From Butyrivibrio sp. WCD3002 (GTDB lineage: Bacteria; Bacillota; Clostridia; Lachnospirales; Lachnospiraceae): a stretch of DNA of 64,000 bases. Both the position numbers and the translations under genes were made by a program. Positions 17,533 to 26,269 of the stretch are shown here, piece after piece. The notes beneath the pieces are model-generated. The model saw nothing but the letters and a program-made list of their open reading frames with translations, was not told the origin of the DNA and did no database searches. The first letter of the stretch is position 1. Each line of letters starts with the position of its first letter. The stretch spans positions 1-64,000 of the forward strand of contig NZ_AUJO01000014.1 in NCBI RefSeq assembly GCF_000424265.1, written 5' to 3'.

Positions 17533-18597
17533 ATGGGATTAACCGAATATGAATGCCCCGCCTGTGGCGGGGCAATGGAATTTGATGCAAAAAGTCAGAT
17601 GCTCTCCTGCCCTTTCTGTGACACAAGGATAAAGGTTGGCGATTACAAAGCACCTAGACAGGAAGAGCAGGACAAGGATGCCAAGGCTGACAGCAATGAA
17701 TGGAACAAGGAAGAATTAAACGGAATGGTAGTATACTCATGCCAGTCCTGTGGTGGTGAGATCATTGCTTCTGAAACTGAAGGCTCCTTAACCTGTCCTT
17801 TTTGCAGTAATAATGTTGTAGTAAAAGAGAAGTTTTCCGGAGATCTTAGACCAAATTATGTAATTCCTTTTAAGACCACCAAAGAAGATGCAATGAAAGC
17901 TTATTCAGGCTATGTAAAGCATAAGCTTTTATTACCTAAAGCCTTTTTTGAGCAGAACCATATAGATAAGGTCAGAGGAATCTATATCCCTTACTGGATT
18001 TATAGCGGTAAGATAAAGGGAACCTATGACTTCACTGCAACAAATGTACGCTCATGGAGTGACGGAGATTACGAATATACCGAAACCTCATACTTCGATG
18101 TCCACAGAGAAGGTGATGAGAGCTTCAAAAACGTGCCTCACGATGCCTCAAAGGAAATGCCGGATGATCTTATGGAATCCATCGAACCCTTCGACTTTAA
18201 TCAGGCGGTGGATTTTAACAGTGGTTATCTGGCCGGATTTTTGGCTAACAGATATGATATAGATGCCAAGGATACTGAAGCACACATACTTGAACGCATG
18301 GAAGATTCTGTGGAAAGTGATATTAAAGACACGGTTTCCGATTACAGCACAGCCACGGTAAAGGCCAAAACCAACAAGGTTGTGTCCATGTCTCACAAAT
18401 ACGCCCTGTATCCGGTATGGCTTCTTAACACAACCTGGAATAATAAGAATTTCCTTTTTGCCATGAATGGTCAGAGTGGAAAATTTGTCGGAGACTTGCC
18501 TGTAAGCAAAATAAAGGCTCTGATTCTTTTCCTATGCACATCTACCTGTGCCACTCTGCTTAACATAGCAATCTGGTTCCTTTTTTTCAGCAAATAA
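17533..18597 (+). CDS. Membrane-anchored protein with two zinc ribbons (YdjG-like)
   Basis: The first 95 residues hold two TFIIB-like zinc ribbons (CPACGG...CPFCD and CQSCGG...CPFCS). A long soluble region with conserved aromatic and proline residues follows (RGIYIPYWIYSGKIKGTYDF near 160). One strongly hydrophobic C-terminal segment (about residues 330-350) should anchor it to the membrane. The layout resembles Bacillus YdjG. It begins 31 nt after the SPFH gene and ends 18 nt before the TPM gene, so a three-protein membrane complex is a fair inference. No enzymatic motif is visible. Confidence 0.75.
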   Translation: MGLTEYECPACGGAMEFDAKSQMLSCPFCDTRIKVGDYKAPRQEEQDKDAKADSNEWNKEELNGMVVYSCQSCGGEIIASETEGSLTCPFCSNNVVVKEKFSGDLRPNYVIPFKTTKEDAMKAYSGYVKHKLLLPKAFFEQNHIDKVRGIYIPYWIYSGKIKGTYDFTATNVRSWSDGDYEYTETSYFDVHREGDESFKNVPHDASKEMPDDLMESIEPFDFNQAVDFNSGYLAGFLANRYDIDAKDTEAHILERMEDSVESDIKDTVSDYSTATVKAKTNKVVSMSHKYALYPVWLLNTTWNNKNFLFAMNGQSGKFVGDLPVSKIKALILFLCTSTCATLLNIAIWFLFFSK

Positions 18598-18615
18598 TTA
18601 GTAGGACGTATAATA

Positions 18616-19443
18616 ATGAAATATATTCGTAAACATAAGAAAAAATACATAATGCAGGCACTGCCTGTGCTGCTTGCCGCAATGGTACTATCATTATTCA
18701 TTCCTGCCGTTGCAAAAGCTGATGCAAGCGGACTGGTGGAGCCTATCTACGCTACTGACGGTTCACTGTATCCTGTAGTAGATTACGCAGATCTTCTTAC
18801 AGATGATGAGGAGCAGGCCCTGGCAGAAAGAATATATGGCATTCAGTCTACATATGAATCAGCTATTGTGCTTCTTACTGTCCCCTCCACAGACTACAGA
18901 TCGCCAATGGAATATGCCGATGATTTCTATGACTACAATGGCTATGGAATCGGCGAAAGACATAATGGAATCATTTTTCTTCTGTCAATGGAGGACAGAA
19001 GCTGGCGATTTGAAACGACCGGCACAGCTATAGATGTATATACTGACTCTGATCAGGAATACATATTTGATGAGATAAAGGGCTATCTCTCTGAAAACAG
19101 GTATTATGAAGCCTATGATAAATTCATATCTCTCTGTGATGACGAGCTGCGATATGATTATGAATCAGGTATATTTACCCCCGGCAAATTCTTTATCTGC
19201 CTTGCAATTGCCATAGTATTTTCACTTCTTGTACTATTTTTCTTTGTGGGTCAGCTGATGACCGTTCAACCTGCAAAGGGTGCATCCAACTATGCAGACG
19301 GAGGGCTTCATCTCACAAGCAAACACGACAGATTTGTTCGTAAAACTCTTCACAAGACTAAGATTCAAAAAGACAGCGGCGGTTCATCCACTCATACCGG
19401 ATCGTCGGGAACATCGCACGGAGGCAGCGGAGGTCATTTTTAA
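18616..19443 (+). CDS. Secreted/membrane TPM-domain protein (YdjH/YgcG-like)
   Basis: This protein starts with a basic N-terminus and a signal or anchor segment (residues 13-36), then a TPM (PF04536) domain (VVDYADLLTDDEEQALAERI to about residue 180). A transmembrane helix follows (about 195-215), and it ends in a cytoplasmic Ser/Gly/Thr/His-rich tail (GSSGTSHGGSGGHF) typical of the family. TPM domains in plants act as acid phosphatases or in photosystem repair; the bacterial role is unclear. Its position after the SPFH and zinc-ribbon genes mirrors the Bacillus ydjGHI arrangement. Confidence 0.8.
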   Translation: MKYIRKHKKKYIMQALPVLLAAMVLSLFIPAVAKADASGLVEPIYATDGSLYPVVDYADLLTDDEEQALAERIYGIQSTYESAIVLLTVPSTDYRSPMEYADDFYDYNGYGIGERHNGIIFLLSMEDRSWRFETTGTAIDVYTDSDQEYIFDEIKGYLSENRYYEAYDKFISLCDDELRYDYESGIFTPGKFFICLAIAIVFSLLVLFFFVGQLMTVQPAKGASNYADGGLHLTSKHDRFVRKTLHKTKIQKDSGGSSTHTGSSGTSHGGSGGHF

Positions 19444-19457
19444 TGGCCTCCTTTTTT
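19429..19457 (+). terminator. Terminator overlapping the TPM gene end
   Basis: GGAGGTCAT (19429-19437) pairs with ATGGCCTCC (19443-19451) and is followed by six T residues (19452-19457). The left arm lies inside the last codons of the TPM gene. Confidence 0.85.
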
Positions 19458-19500
19458 CATAAAAACATAACCCTTTTTTAATAAATAGCCATCATAAAGT

Positions 19501-19509
19501 TGCTATACT
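19501..19509 (+). promoter_or_regulatory. Extended -10 promoter of the first GGDEF gene
   Basis: TGCTATACT lies 20 nt before the start codon, with an AGGAG ribosome site just downstream, giving a very short predicted leader. It resembles the TGCTATAAT element at 16239. Confidence 0.5.
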
Positions 19510-19529
19510 TATTGTCAGGAGAGTAGGCC

Positions 19530-21302
19530 ATGAGATTACGTGATTATTTGCACATAAACGTGTGGCTGCTGCCTATTATTTTAATACTCCTCCCCATAGC
19601 ACTTACTTTTTTTGGCAGCTCATATCTGTCCACACCAAATGAGTATTACAATATCCAGCTTGATAGCGGCTGGTCTGTTAGTCATGGTGATTATCATTAT
19701 GAGGACGTGCATCTTAAAAACTTTAATCTTGGTCAGACAAAAAAGGGCGATATTGTTACAATGACCAATGTTCTGCCGGATACGTCTGTTCCAGCAGCCG
19801 CCATAATGTTCAGAAGTATTTTATCCGCAGTCTCTGTAAGTATTAATGGAGAAAAAGTCTACGAATACGGTCAGGACTACGCCGATAGAAATCTTATACT
19901 TCCCAAGCACTACAATTACATTTCAATACCTGATAATGCTATAGGTAAAACAGTGGAAATATCTTTTTTTGTTACTGAAGACAACGCCTTTTCCGGCATC
20001 TCCCCTGTTTACTATGGAAATCTCTTTGAAATCGAGCGCAGCTATTTACAGAGTAAGCGCCTTGATCTCTTTATTGGGGTCTTTCTGTGCCTGTTCGGCT
20101 TTATGCTGCTTACTCTTTCATCCTATCTTTTCATGTATCACGGGCAGGATCTGTCTCTTATCTTCAGCTCTGTGATCTCATTAAATCTGGGATCTTATAT
20201 CCTGTGCTATAATGACCTGTTTAATTTTATCGGTGATAATGATTTCTATTTCTGCGTAATGGAATATGTAACACTGTATTCCATTCCATTTTCAATCATC
20301 GTATTCCTTGTATCCACCCACCCCGAACTAAATACCAGACTGGCTAAGATTTTCATTTCCATAAATATACTGTTTCCTCTGATAACCCTGATTCTTCAGC
20401 TAATAAACGTGGTGCATATTAATTACTTTGTATCCATCTTGCATATTCTTGCAATTTTGGAGGCTGCGATTCTTCTTCCAAGGCTGGTAATGAATATCTT
20501 CAGACAGTATAGGACAAGAAAGGATTCTCCTGAGTACGCTGGAATGACATCTGATTCAATCCTTATTCTTGGTCTTGTAGTTTTCATCTTCTGCTGTGTA
20601 ATAGATATAGCAAAATACAATTTTTTCAACGAATTTGGCGGAGGCGGAGTTGCATATACAAACATTACCTTTATGAACCTTGGAGCGCTGTGCTTTGTTA
20701 TGAGCCTTTTCGTATTCTATTTCTATCACGGAATAGAACATATAAATGCTGCGTATGTAAAAGAGCATCTTGAGGGTCTTGCCTATACGGATCCTCTTAC
20801 CGGTCTCATGAACCGCGCAAAATGTATGCAATATATGGCTACTGTTCGAGGAAACTATGCTCTTATCAGCATTGATATGGATAACTTAAAGCCCGTCAAT
20901 GATACACTGGGCCATCTTGAGGGTGACAGAATGATCCGCTGCTTCGCGGATATATTAAAGCAGGCCTTTTACGGCTCAGCCCTTATTGGAAGAACCGGCG
21001 GCGACGAGTTCCTTGTTGCCATAGAGAATCCGGAGCCCGAAATCTGTGAAAAACTTATTGATAAGATGGAAACACTTATGGCTGTTTTCAACGATACCGA
21101 TAAAAAAATAAAACTATCTGCATCCTGCGGATTTGCCTATAGCACGGAGCCTAAGCTCACAGATGCAAATTCTGTATTTATTTTGGCGGATACCCGCATG
21201 TACAGAATTAAAGAACAGCACCACGAAGACAAGCTTTCAAAATTCCTTGATGATATCATCTCCGGAAAGATCAGCCAGAAAGGAGGTGAAAGCAGCTTAT
21301 GA
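19530..21302 (+). CDS. Membrane diguanylate cyclase (7TM sensor + GGDEF)
   Basis: The protein begins with a signal anchor (residues 12-31), an extracytoplasmic beta-rich sensor region to about residue 175, then about seven transmembrane helices (180-410) in the 7TMR-DISM style, and a C-terminal GGDEF domain. The cyclase motifs are intact: DPLTGLMNRA, the metal-binding SIDMDNLKPVND and the active-site GGDEF (RTGGDEFLV near residue 493). No RxxD inhibitory site is seen at the usual place upstream of GGDEF. It should make cyclic di-GMP in response to an external ligand. Its stop overlaps the next start as ATGA. Confidence 0.9.
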   Translation: MRLRDYLHINVWLLPIILILLPIALTFFGSSYLSTPNEYYNIQLDSGWSVSHGDYHYEDVHLKNFNLGQTKKGDIVTMTNVLPDTSVPAAAIMFRSILSAVSVSINGEKVYEYGQDYADRNLILPKHYNYISIPDNAIGKTVEISFFVTEDNAFSGISPVYYGNLFEIERSYLQSKRLDLFIGVFLCLFGFMLLTLSSYLFMYHGQDLSLIFSSVISLNLGSYILCYNDLFNFIGDNDFYFCVMEYVTLYSIPFSIIVFLVSTHPELNTRLAKIFISINILFPLITLILQLINVVHINYFVSILHILAILEAAILLPRLVMNIFRQYRTRKDSPEYAGMTSDSILILGLVVFIFCCVIDIAKYNFFNEFGGGGVAYTNITFMNLGALCFVMSLFVFYFYHGIEHINAAYVKEHLEGLAYTDPLTGLMNRAKCMQYMATVRGNYALISIDMDNLKPVNDTLGHLEGDRMIRCFADILKQAFYGSALIGRTGGDEFLVAIENPEPEICEKLIDKMETLMAVFNDTDKKIKLSASCGFAYSTEPKLTDANSVFILADTRMYRIKEQHHEDKLSKFLDDIISGKISQKGGESSL

Positions 21303-22990
21303 GAAAACGTCTGCATTTCCTCATGATCGCCTTTTTCACATTCATTGTTCTGGTTGTAATCTGCTACTGTACCTTCAAGCCTAACAGCTCCAGGAAAATA
21401 TATACTCTTGATGATGGATGGGATATTCAGCTGGGCACAAGCTACTATGAAAATGTGAATTTAAAGGATTTTATAAAAAATCCCGGTCGCCCCATTGGAA
21501 AAGGCGATCTGATCATAATGTCCAGAACTATTGATATAACAGAACCTATTGCTTTTCCCACCATACAATTTATGTCAAAATACAGTGCCTGGCGCTTAAC
21601 CTGCAACAACGTACTGGTTCAGGGAGAATACACAAATTACATAGCTGCAGATAAATTTATCGGTATAAAATACAATAACGTAACTCTCCCAAAATTGAAT
21701 GGTCCATATACGCTCAGCATCGAATTTTACGTTAACGAAGATGCCTCCTACAGTTATTTTGACATTCCAAAATATGGGGATTATGTATCAATAATGATTC
21801 ATTACGTATTCGGTAATCTTCTGGGTCTTGGAACCGGAATTTTCCTCATTATATTTGGGCTTTCCTTTGGCGTGATAACACTGATTTTTTACAGGAGATT
21901 ACCCGGAATCCTGTCACAGCTTTTTTCATCTCTGCTATTCATCGATGTTGGAGTGTGGATACTTTGCTATTTCAGGCTCACGGACCTCTTAGTCTCAACA
22001 AGTGGACATTCAACGGAGGTCGAGTTCTTTGCTTTGTATCTGCTTGTTCCTCTTATCTACATGATAATCGGATGCACCCAGCAGCACTACAAGAATTGGA
22101 TTTTCATGGTAACCGCTGCCACAAGCACCATGATATGCCTGTTCTTTATGCTTATGCATTCGACAGGTATAGCCCATATAAACAGAACCTTCTCCTACTT
22201 CCAGGGCATATCTATGATATGTTTTCTTTTCCTGTGTGTAACCATAAGAAGGGATATAGCCCAAAAGAAGCTTGAGCCATCTGATAAAATACAGCTTTTA
22301 GGACTGGCAACCCTTGCTATTTCATTCCTGCTAAGTATGGTGCTCCATATAATCGAAATGGCCGGCATAATATATGGAAATGAACTCATTAAGGTGTTCA
22401 TTCCCTTGGGCTGTCTTGCCTTTGTATTTGCAACACTTATCAACTATTTCATATATATATCAGAATCCTATGCAAGAAGGAAAGAGTACGAATCTCTTAC
22501 TCATCTTGCCTATGCCGATGGCCTGACCGATCTTCCCAACAGATCACGCTTTGAAAAGTATATGGCAGACCTTGATAAAGGGAATGAGACCTACTGCATC
22601 ATAAGTCTTGACCTGAACGGATTAAAAGAAATTAACGACAACGACGGACATGCCGCAGGCGATAAATACCTTAAGGAATTTGCAGACATCTTGCAGCAGT
22701 GCTTCGCTGACAAGGGCTTCATATCCCGCATCGGAGGCGACGAATTTGCTGCCATACTTACCAAAAACAATATTTACGACGTGGACACCATGATCACCAG
22801 ACTAAAGGATGCTCTTGAGGTTAAGAATGTGTTATATCCGGAATATAGAAGAAGTGTTGCGACAGGATATGCATACAGCACGGAAATCCCTGACGGGGAC
22901 TCCCATGCTGTTTATCTGCTTGCCGACAAGCGCATGTATAAGAATAAAAAGAAAATGCACGAAAAGCTTGGCATTAAAGCCAGAATCTAA
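21299..22990 (+). CDS. Second membrane diguanylate cyclase (7TM sensor + GGDEF)
   Basis: This is a paralogue of the gene before it, with the same plan: N-terminal anchor, extracytoplasmic domain, about seven membrane helices (residues 160-395) and a GGDEF domain with DGLTDLPNRSRFEKYM, SLDLNGLKEIND and RIGGDEFAAIL. The catalytic residues look intact and no RxxD inhibitory site is visible. It overlaps the upstream gene by 4 nt (ATGA) with AAAGGAGGTG before it, so the two are translationally coupled and probably arose by tandem duplication followed by divergence of the sensor part. Confidence 0.88.
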   Translation: MRKRLHFLMIAFFTFIVLVVICYCTFKPNSSRKIYTLDDGWDIQLGTSYYENVNLKDFIKNPGRPIGKGDLIIMSRTIDITEPIAFPTIQFMSKYSAWRLTCNNVLVQGEYTNYIAADKFIGIKYNNVTLPKLNGPYTLSIEFYVNEDASYSYFDIPKYGDYVSIMIHYVFGNLLGLGTGIFLIIFGLSFGVITLIFYRRLPGILSQLFSSLLFIDVGVWILCYFRLTDLLVSTSGHSTEVEFFALYLLVPLIYMIIGCTQQHYKNWIFMVTAATSTMICLFFMLMHSTGIAHINRTFSYFQGISMICFLFLCVTIRRDIAQKKLEPSDKIQLLGLATLAISFLLSMVLHIIEMAGIIYGNELIKVFIPLGCLAFVFATLINYFIYISESYARRKEYESLTHLAYADGLTDLPNRSRFEKYMADLDKGNETYCIISLDLNGLKEINDNDGHAAGDKYLKEFADILQQCFADKGFISRIGGDEFAAILTKNNIYDVDTMITRLKDALEVKNVLYPEYRRSVATGYAYSTEIPDGDSHAVYLLADKRMYKNKKKMHEKLGIKARI

Positions 22991-23010
22991 ATAAATCAAA
23001 TATATAAAAG

Positions 23011-24264
23011 TTAATTGAGCAGGGCTTCGAGGTTGTTTTGAGCATCCTGGAGCCCTTCATCTATGGTCTTATTTCCTTTGATGATGTTCTCCATTTCAGT
23101 ACCCAAAATCTTGTAAAAATCAGGCCACTCTTCCATAACCGGTCTGTAAACACCATTCTCAAGAGCCTCAAATACAGCCTCAAATGTAGGGTTTTCCTTT
23201 AATATCTTTTCATCCGTAAGGCAGGAATACCTGCATGGAACGCCGCCACTATCTATAGTTTGCATCTGAACATGCGGATCCATCAGATATTTAAGGAGCT
23301 CCAGTGATAGCTCTTTATTCGGTGCATTCTCGGGGATTCCAATGGTCCAGATACCGTATACATTGGCGTTGTATGCAACTGCGCTATCTGTAGTTTTACC
23401 TGTAAGCGCAATATAATCGGATGATGATCTGGCGGTTGGAGTATACCATCCGGGCCATCCTATAGCCATGGCCGCAGCACCGTTTGCAATAGCCATTATA
23501 AGATTATCTCTGCTCTCGGCCTTTCCGCTCTCTATCAGCTCCATATAGAATCTGAGAGCTTCTTTAAAGGTTTTCGTATTAACTGTAGGATTATTGTTTT
23601 CATCAACAACCCATCCACCATAGGACAAAAGAATCGGAAGGAAATCTACTACATAGTTGTTTGGTGAGTCGCCTCTGTACATAAAGCCCAGATTTCCGTA
23701 CTGCTTTGCCTTGTCGCATACTTCCTTAATGGTCTTAAGAGAGGTCAGCTGGCTTCCATCGTAGCCTGCTTTTTGAACAACTCTCTTGTTATACAAAAGA
23801 ACTGTTACATTTCCATAATAAGGAGCAAGATAAACATCGCCGTCGTGGTAACAGATTTCTTTAGTAGCTTCAATAATATCTGAGTCTAGCTCATATCCCT
23901 GCTCGCTAAGATTCGACAAAACTCCCTTTGATGTAAATTCTGCCATCCATGAGCCGTCTACCATGCACAGATCGTAGGCACCGGTCCCATTTGCAGCATC
24001 GTTTATCAATCCGGAGTGAAGCTCCTCCTCACCCAGCTCAACTATGTCACAGATAATTCTGTTTTCCTCCTCAAAGGGAATCAGACAGGATTCTATGGCA
24101 TCAACATATATACCTGATCTGAGTGCCAGCGTTATATGGGTGGCTGTATCAGGATCTACTGTCAGGACTTGTTCCGGATTCTTTTGTATGCCGCAGGATA
24201 CCAGCGACACAGTCATTATTAAGATCAGTATGACGGATGTAAACCTCTTTAGCTGTGATCTCAT
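23011..24264 (-). CDS. Extracellular solute-binding lipoprotein (family 1)
   Basis: A 417-residue ABC-type sugar-binding protein with a lipoprotein signal (lipobox LVSC near residue 24) and the family 1 binding fold (LCMVDGSWMAEF, AAAMAIGWPGWYTP). No permease or ATPase gene is near. It lies 2 nt after the HD-GYP gene, which in turn overlaps a GGDEF gene. This suggests it serves as a ligand-binding partner of the membrane signalling proteins, or supplies an importer encoded elsewhere. It converges with the second plus-strand GGDEF gene, leaving only 20 nt between them and no clear terminator. Confidence 0.88.
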   Translation of the reverse strand: MRSQLKRFTSVILILIMTVSLVSCGIQKNPEQVLTVDPDTATHITLALRSGIYVDAIESCLIPFEEENRIICDIVELGEEELHSGLINDAANGTGAYDLCMVDGSWMAEFTSKGVLSNLSEQGYELDSDIIEATKEICYHDGDVYLAPYYGNVTVLLYNKRVVQKAGYDGSQLTSLKTIKEVCDKAKQYGNLGFMYRGDSPNNYVVDFLPILLSYGGWVVDENNNPTVNTKTFKEALRFYMELIESGKAESRDNLIMAIANGAAAMAIGWPGWYTPTARSSSDYIALTGKTTDSAVAYNANVYGIWTIGIPENAPNKELSLELLKYLMDPHVQMQTIDSGGVPCRYSCLTDEKILKENPTFEAVFEALENGVYRPVMEEWPDFYKILGTEMENIIKGNKTIDEGLQDAQNNLEALLN

Positions 24265-24266
24265 TC

Positions 24267-24995
24267 TCAGTCCTTTCCTTCATAAGAAAATCTATCCATC
24301 TTTCTTCTGACATCTTCCAAACATTCATCAATCTTATTCATAGGAATGTTACAAAAAACCTTGACCAGATATTCATCGAGCTGCTTTCCCGCTGCCAGTT
24401 TAAGCTCTGAAACCGCTGCAGCATAGGGAAGGGTTGCTCTGTATGAACGATTCATCGTTATTGCAGAATATGTATCCGCAACTGCTATGATCTTTGCACC
24501 AAGGGGTATCTGATTTCCTGTAAGCTGGTGATAACCCTTGCCGTCTATGCGCTCATGATGATAAAGAATATACTCCTTTACCTTGGGAAACCCCTCTATA
24601 TCATCAAGTATCCCAACTCCTAGGTCGGGATGCTTTTTCATTATTTCCCACTGAGACTGACCAAGCTTACCTGAGTGTCCTACGATTTCCCTTGGAATCG
24701 CAAGTTTACCAATATCAAGAAGGAGTGATGCATAGTGAAGATCCCGCTGTCTAACCTTTAATCTGTAGCTGTAGGGCAAAAACTCATATATGGCCATACA
24801 AAGGTTATGTACATGTAGTGAATGTCCGTCAAGGTTCGGATCATCTGCTTCCAGTATTCCTATCAGTATTTCCATCAGCTGCAGGGAACGCTTCTTTTCA
24901 ACAAATGCATTGTATGTTGAAACAATAGCGATCAGAAATGCAGCAAACATACAAAGAACCAGAAGATCAAAAACATTAGATTCCATTGAAATCAT
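24267..24995 (-). CDS. HD-GYP-type cyclic-di-GMP phosphodiesterase, degenerate
   Basis: A short membrane-anchored protein (hydrophobic residues 9-30) with an HD-GYP domain filling the rest of its 242 residues. Most of the signature is kept: HSLHVHN, KKHPDLGVGIL, YHHERIDGKGYH and AVADTYSAIT. The HD dyad itself reads LLLDIGKL, so the metal-binding histidine is leucine, and the GYP motif reads GYH. Loss of that ligand should weaken or abolish hydrolysis, so it may bind cyclic di-GMP without cleaving it. It overlaps the upstream GGDEF gene by 4 nt and directly precedes the binding lipoprotein. Confidence 0.82.
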   Translation of the reverse strand: MISMESNVFDLLVLCMFAAFLIAIVSTYNAFVEKKRSLQLMEILIGILEADDPNLDGHSLHVHNLCMAIYEFLPYSYRLKVRQRDLHYASLLLDIGKLAIPREIVGHSGKLGQSQWEIMKKHPDLGVGILDDIEGFPKVKEYILYHHERIDGKGYHQLTGNQIPLGAKIIAVADTYSAITMNRSYRATLPYAAAVSELKLAAGKQLDEYLVKVFCNIPMNKIDECLEDVRRKMDRFSYEGKD

Positions 24996-26164
24996 AGTCC
25001 GCCTCCCTGTCCTTCTACATTACTGAATCTGATCTGATTTTTACCTGCACGTTTTGACTCATAAAGAGCTTCGTCTGCCCTCTTATAAGCCTTATCTATA
25101 TCGCGGTCTCCCGGCAAAATTTCTGCCACCCCAAAGGATGCATGTATGCCGTGAAGCTCGCCGATTTCCACGTGATTAAGAGAATCCAGCATACGCTGAA
25201 GCAGTTTTGTAACCTCTTCTCTGTTCGATGCACCGCGAATCATGACTATAAATTCATCGCCGCCAAGCCTTCCGGGAAAGCTCTGCTTTTCCTCAAGGAC
25301 TTTTTCCTGAAATCTCCATTTTTCAGACATATCAATATCCAAAGTTTCTATAATAGTTGTTCCCGCCACCTGTATGGCTTTATCTCCCATCTGATGTCCA
25401 AGCTTATCATTTATCTGCTTGAACTCATCAAGGTCAAGGAGGCATATTGCAAGATATTCATCATGGGGATTATTAAGTACATTGCCTGCAAGGGAGAAAA
25501 ATCTGCCTCTGTTAAGAAGAGATGTCAGGGCATCAAAGCTTGACTGTATCTCAAGTTCTCTTTGAATCTGGGTATTCTTCTGATAGGTTACAAACTGCTG
25601 CATCCTTGTTCTCTGGAATGCAAAGTGCAGGATAACGGCAAGTCCGGTGAAGGTTACCGCGTTGTAGATATCTTGCATTACTATTGATGCAGGCTTAACC
25701 ATGTATGATGAATAGACAAAAACTGAAACCAGCACAGTTATTATCAGCAGCATATTAAGCATATTTGTAATAAAAGAAAATGAAACTACTACCAGCATGA
25801 TCATAAACATGGTGGCTGCCATGTATGGCTGGCTGACGGAAAGCTGTATACTGTATACCATCCACAAAAGGATGCCTAAAAGAAGTTGCAGTTTTACAAA
25901 CTTATGAGGATACTTTTTCTGAAACCATCTTGAAAAAGCAGATGTACAGATAGAAATAACACCATAGGTGATATAAAACTTAATTTCAACCTGGTTTACA
26001 CTAAAAAGGTCAAGCAGCGAAAAACCGACGCATAACAAATTAACGATGATGAACCATAGACTGAGAATATTAATATGATTCCAGTTGGTATCATCGATCA
26101 GCTGCCTGCAATCTTCGAATGTAGCTTTATCGTATCCATAGTATTTCGTACTCTGTGCTGTCAT
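24992..26164 (-). CDS. Membrane diguanylate cyclase (GGDEF)
   Basis: The N-terminal 190 residues contain about six membrane helices without a large external domain. The C-terminal GGDEF domain (about 210-385) has DALTSLLNRGRFF, LLDLDEFKQINDKLGHQMGD and GRLGGDEFIVM, all consistent with an active cyclase. An extra loop of about 20 residues (DIDMSEKWRFQEKVLEEKQS) lies before the GGDEF motif. It is the first gene of the operon GGDEF / HD-GYP / binding protein, with a 4-nt overlap to the second. Confidence 0.9.
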   Translation of the reverse strand: MTAQSTKYYGYDKATFEDCRQLIDDTNWNHINILSLWFIIVNLLCVGFSLLDLFSVNQVEIKFYITYGVISICTSAFSRWFQKKYPHKFVKLQLLLGILLWMVYSIQLSVSQPYMAATMFMIMLVVVSFSFITNMLNMLLIITVLVSVFVYSSYMVKPASIVMQDIYNAVTFTGLAVILHFAFQRTRMQQFVTYQKNTQIQRELEIQSSFDALTSLLNRGRFFSLAGNVLNNPHDEYLAICLLDLDEFKQINDKLGHQMGDKAIQVAGTTIIETLDIDMSEKWRFQEKVLEEKQSFPGRLGGDEFIVMIRGASNREEVTKLLQRMLDSLNHVEIGELHGIHASFGVAEILPGDRDIDKAYKRADEALYESKRAGKNQIRFSNVEGQGGGL

Positions 26165-26269
26165 TAAAAACCCTCATAAAAACAAACAGTACATCATACT
26201 AATACTCTATCAAACAAATCTATTAATTCTCTAAACAATAAAATAATTTTTTAGGAAAACTACAGCTAT

